A stretch of 64,000 nt of DNA from Ceriagrion tenellum (taxonomy: Eukaryota; Arthropoda; Insecta; Odonata; Coenagrionidae): contig CAUJGU010000339.1 of the NCBI GenBank assembly GCA_963169105.1, forward strand, positions 1-64,000, written 5' to 3'. A program made the translations under genes and the position numbers. Shown piece after piece: positions 62,321-64,000 of this stretch; the stretch's first letter is position 1, and every line of letters starts with the position of its first letter. The notes beneath the pieces were generated by a model that saw only the letters and a list, made by a program, of their open reading frames with translations, was not told the DNA's origin and did no database searches.

Positions 62321-64000
62321 ATGCGGGAAAAGCTTCAAACCGCTTCACTCTACGACTCATGGTTTGCTCGCTGCGAGCTAGTTCAAAGGCGTAAGTAATT
62401 CTGATATTTCACATAATTAGTCTCTTTCGATTTCCTCACTCCGACTATTATAAGGCTTTGAAACATTTATTATGAATCTCTGTTTTGATAATGTATAGCT
62501 AAATAACTGTCCCGCATCAAAAAGGAAACCGAAAGTGTATATTTATTTCGTCAAATTACACAGACACTGGAAACAAAATGAAAGTAGGGAAAATGTCAGC
62601 ACTTAAAATGCATTAATAATTCACTGCCGAACCTTCAACAAATATTAAGGATATAACAGGATTTTATGCTTACTTATCGGTAATGTATTCTGTTTGTATA
62701 TAAATATTAATTACGACTGGAATGTGTTTGTTGTGTGATACAGGCTTTAAAACGTTCTCGTAGTAGTTGATGTTGTACAATGTACCACCAAACTCGATTG
62801 GTTGACGACAAGTATCTACCTATCTCTACCCTCTGTCATACTTTTTATTTAGAAATAGGGTCGTCATTCCATTTGATTTGATATCGGTCTCGAGAATTAC
62901 AATCTCAGCTTTCTTCCATACCGTTTTTCCTCCATAGTGAGTTCTAGAATAGAAATTTAGGAAACTGATAGTCCATGTTTTACCAATCATAAGAATCGTT
63001 TCCTTCTAAATTTGGTTTACAGCTTTCGCGTTTAATTGGCTTTCCTTCAACCGCTTAAGTCGTACCTTGATTTTACCAACTGATTTTAAACATCCTTGGA
63101 ACGAGCCACGTATAAAATGTCGGGAGACTTTTCCACTTGTTCCTCCTCTCAGTCCATGTTTCCTTGCTATACAGAAGAAGTCTCCTCGAAGAGGTCTGGC
63201 TTCACTTTTTAGCCCGAAGTCGATGATGTTGTGCAGATGTCCAATTTTCAGCAATGGTTGACCACAGGCGTCCACTACTCTCTACTTTCTGCCATAGTAT
63301 CCTCATGTTATCAAAAAGGCTTTTTCTTTTTACAACATTTTCACACAATCTTGGAACGCGCCGCGTCTAAATGCCTGGGAGTATTTTCTAATTCTCCTCC
63401 CCACACACAATGGCGCTATCATTTACAGAAATGCACTCTGCGAAGCGGACGATATCAGTATTCCGTCAAAGTTATTTTGATGTAGTCGGCATAAAACGTT
63501 GACGATTTCTCTCGACAACGATATTCGCACGATATATGCTGAATCGCATTCCACTACACCTTCTTTCTGCAGATATATTTATTCTTCCTTCGTTATCAAT
63601 TCCTCCCTCTTGGATATTCAATCCGGTATTCACTCTCATGTCACATCGTTCGCTCTTGCTCTGTTTGCAATCTGGAATTTGGTCAATTGTCTCAGTCGGC
63701 TGAAAATGTACCTTTGTGGTAAATATGTTGCATTTTGCGAAGGACATTTGAAGTTTCTTACTCGTCGTCCGCATAAACTACGTAATCAACAGCGAAAAGA
63801 ATCATTGGGATAGTTTTTTCTTGTACTGCTATGTATCCGAGATTCTCGTTGAGCACTTTTTCCATAGATTCGTGCATACATTTTTTAATTAGAGATAAGG
63901 CAAAGTGAGCATCTCTTATTCACACAGTTTTTTTCTCTCGACTAAAAATTTAGGGACGCCTCGTCGTCAACGAACGATAATATCCACATAACTGCTCGTT
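62321..64000 (+). repeat. Unit 28 (type B, cut by window end)
   Basis: Counterpart of unit 9 (CAATTTTCAGCAATGG, GACTATTATAAGG), with GACAAAATTTTTCCC just before it and GGGAAAAGC in the GC-rich motif as private changes. The last 660 or so bases lie outside the window. Confidence 0.97.
63006..64000 (-). pseudogene. Decayed RT, unit 28 (cut by window end)
   Basis: YADD at 63764-63775 with the common stop. The motif-A-proximal end of the fragment runs past the window. Confidence 0.66.

Larger units (their letters stand above)
1..64000. repeat. Macrosatellite array of about 2,347-bp units
   Basis: The same sequence recurs head-to-tail in one orientation across the window. Using the ATG of the motif ATGCGGGAAGAGCTTC as phase mark, starts are at 20, 2368, 3655, 6002, 8349, 10696, 13042, 15389, 17736, 20083, 22430, 24777, 27124, 29471, 31814, 34158, 36502, 38850, 41197, 43544, 45891, 48239, 50586, 52933, 55280, 57626, 59973 and 62321. 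Bases 1-19 are the tail of a preceding unit. Units are nearly identical by eye, with diagnostic substitutions and short indels that sort them into families. No unique sequence interrupts the array. A satellite homogenised by unequal exchange is the best reading; its chromosomal location (centromeric, subtelomeric, sex or B chromosome) cannot be told. Confidence 0.98.

Noticed and set aside
1..64000. CRISPR array or other short-spacer repeat system
   Set aside because: The repeats are kilobases long and contiguous, with no unique spacers and no cas-like genes.
1..64000. rRNA, histone or other tandem multigene family
   Set aside because: No conserved rRNA core and no histone or other recognisable gene is visible in the unit.

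Overview
The whole window is one head-to-tail tandem array. A unit of about 2,347 bp repeats from end to end: 28 unit starts are visible (phase marked by the ATG of a conserved GC-rich motif, first at 20 and last at 62321). All 27 complete spacings are 2,343-2,348 bp except one of 1,287 bp, which comes from a unit with a 1,061-bp internal deletion. No unique flanking sequence is seen, so the array continues past both ends. Units differ by scattered substitutions and 1-4 bp indels, so this is a homogenised satellite or macrosatellite rather than a gene cluster.

The sequence is AT-rich, without operons, ribosome-binding sites or compact genes. On the minus strand each unit carries the decayed palm and C-terminal region of a non-LTR retrotransposon reverse transcriptase. 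This fits a eukaryotic, most likely animal (invertebrate) genome; the species cannot be named from the sequence. Nothing bacterial or phage-like is present, and I find no intact protein-coding gene. The longer open frames are degenerate RT frames, their antisense shadows, or frames kept open because all units share recent ancestry.

Layout of one unit (coordinates of unit 1): 20-97, a conserved GC-rich element with two adjacent inverted repeats, a 25-codon ORF and a splice-donor-like GTAAGTA; 98-442, AT-rich sequence with no gene; 443-540, block C, a diverged relative of part of block A; 705-977, block A, minus strand, like the YG-x-ET-W C-terminal end of a non-LTR RT; 1005-1165, block B, a second diverged copy of that end; 1171-1790, the RT core on the minus strand with a YADD box at 1463-1474; 1791-2367, AT-rich sequence with no gene.

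Above the unit level there is higher-order structure. Units 8-12 alternate as an A-B dimer of 4,694 bp. Units 14-16 share a 4-bp deletion. Units 4, 18-20, 22 and 23 form one near-identical family. A multi-unit block (the 3' part of unit 5 to unit 9) recurs 44.58 kb downstream as units 24-28 with the same private variants. This pattern fits unequal exchange and gene conversion acting on an array founded from a dead retrotransposon fragment.
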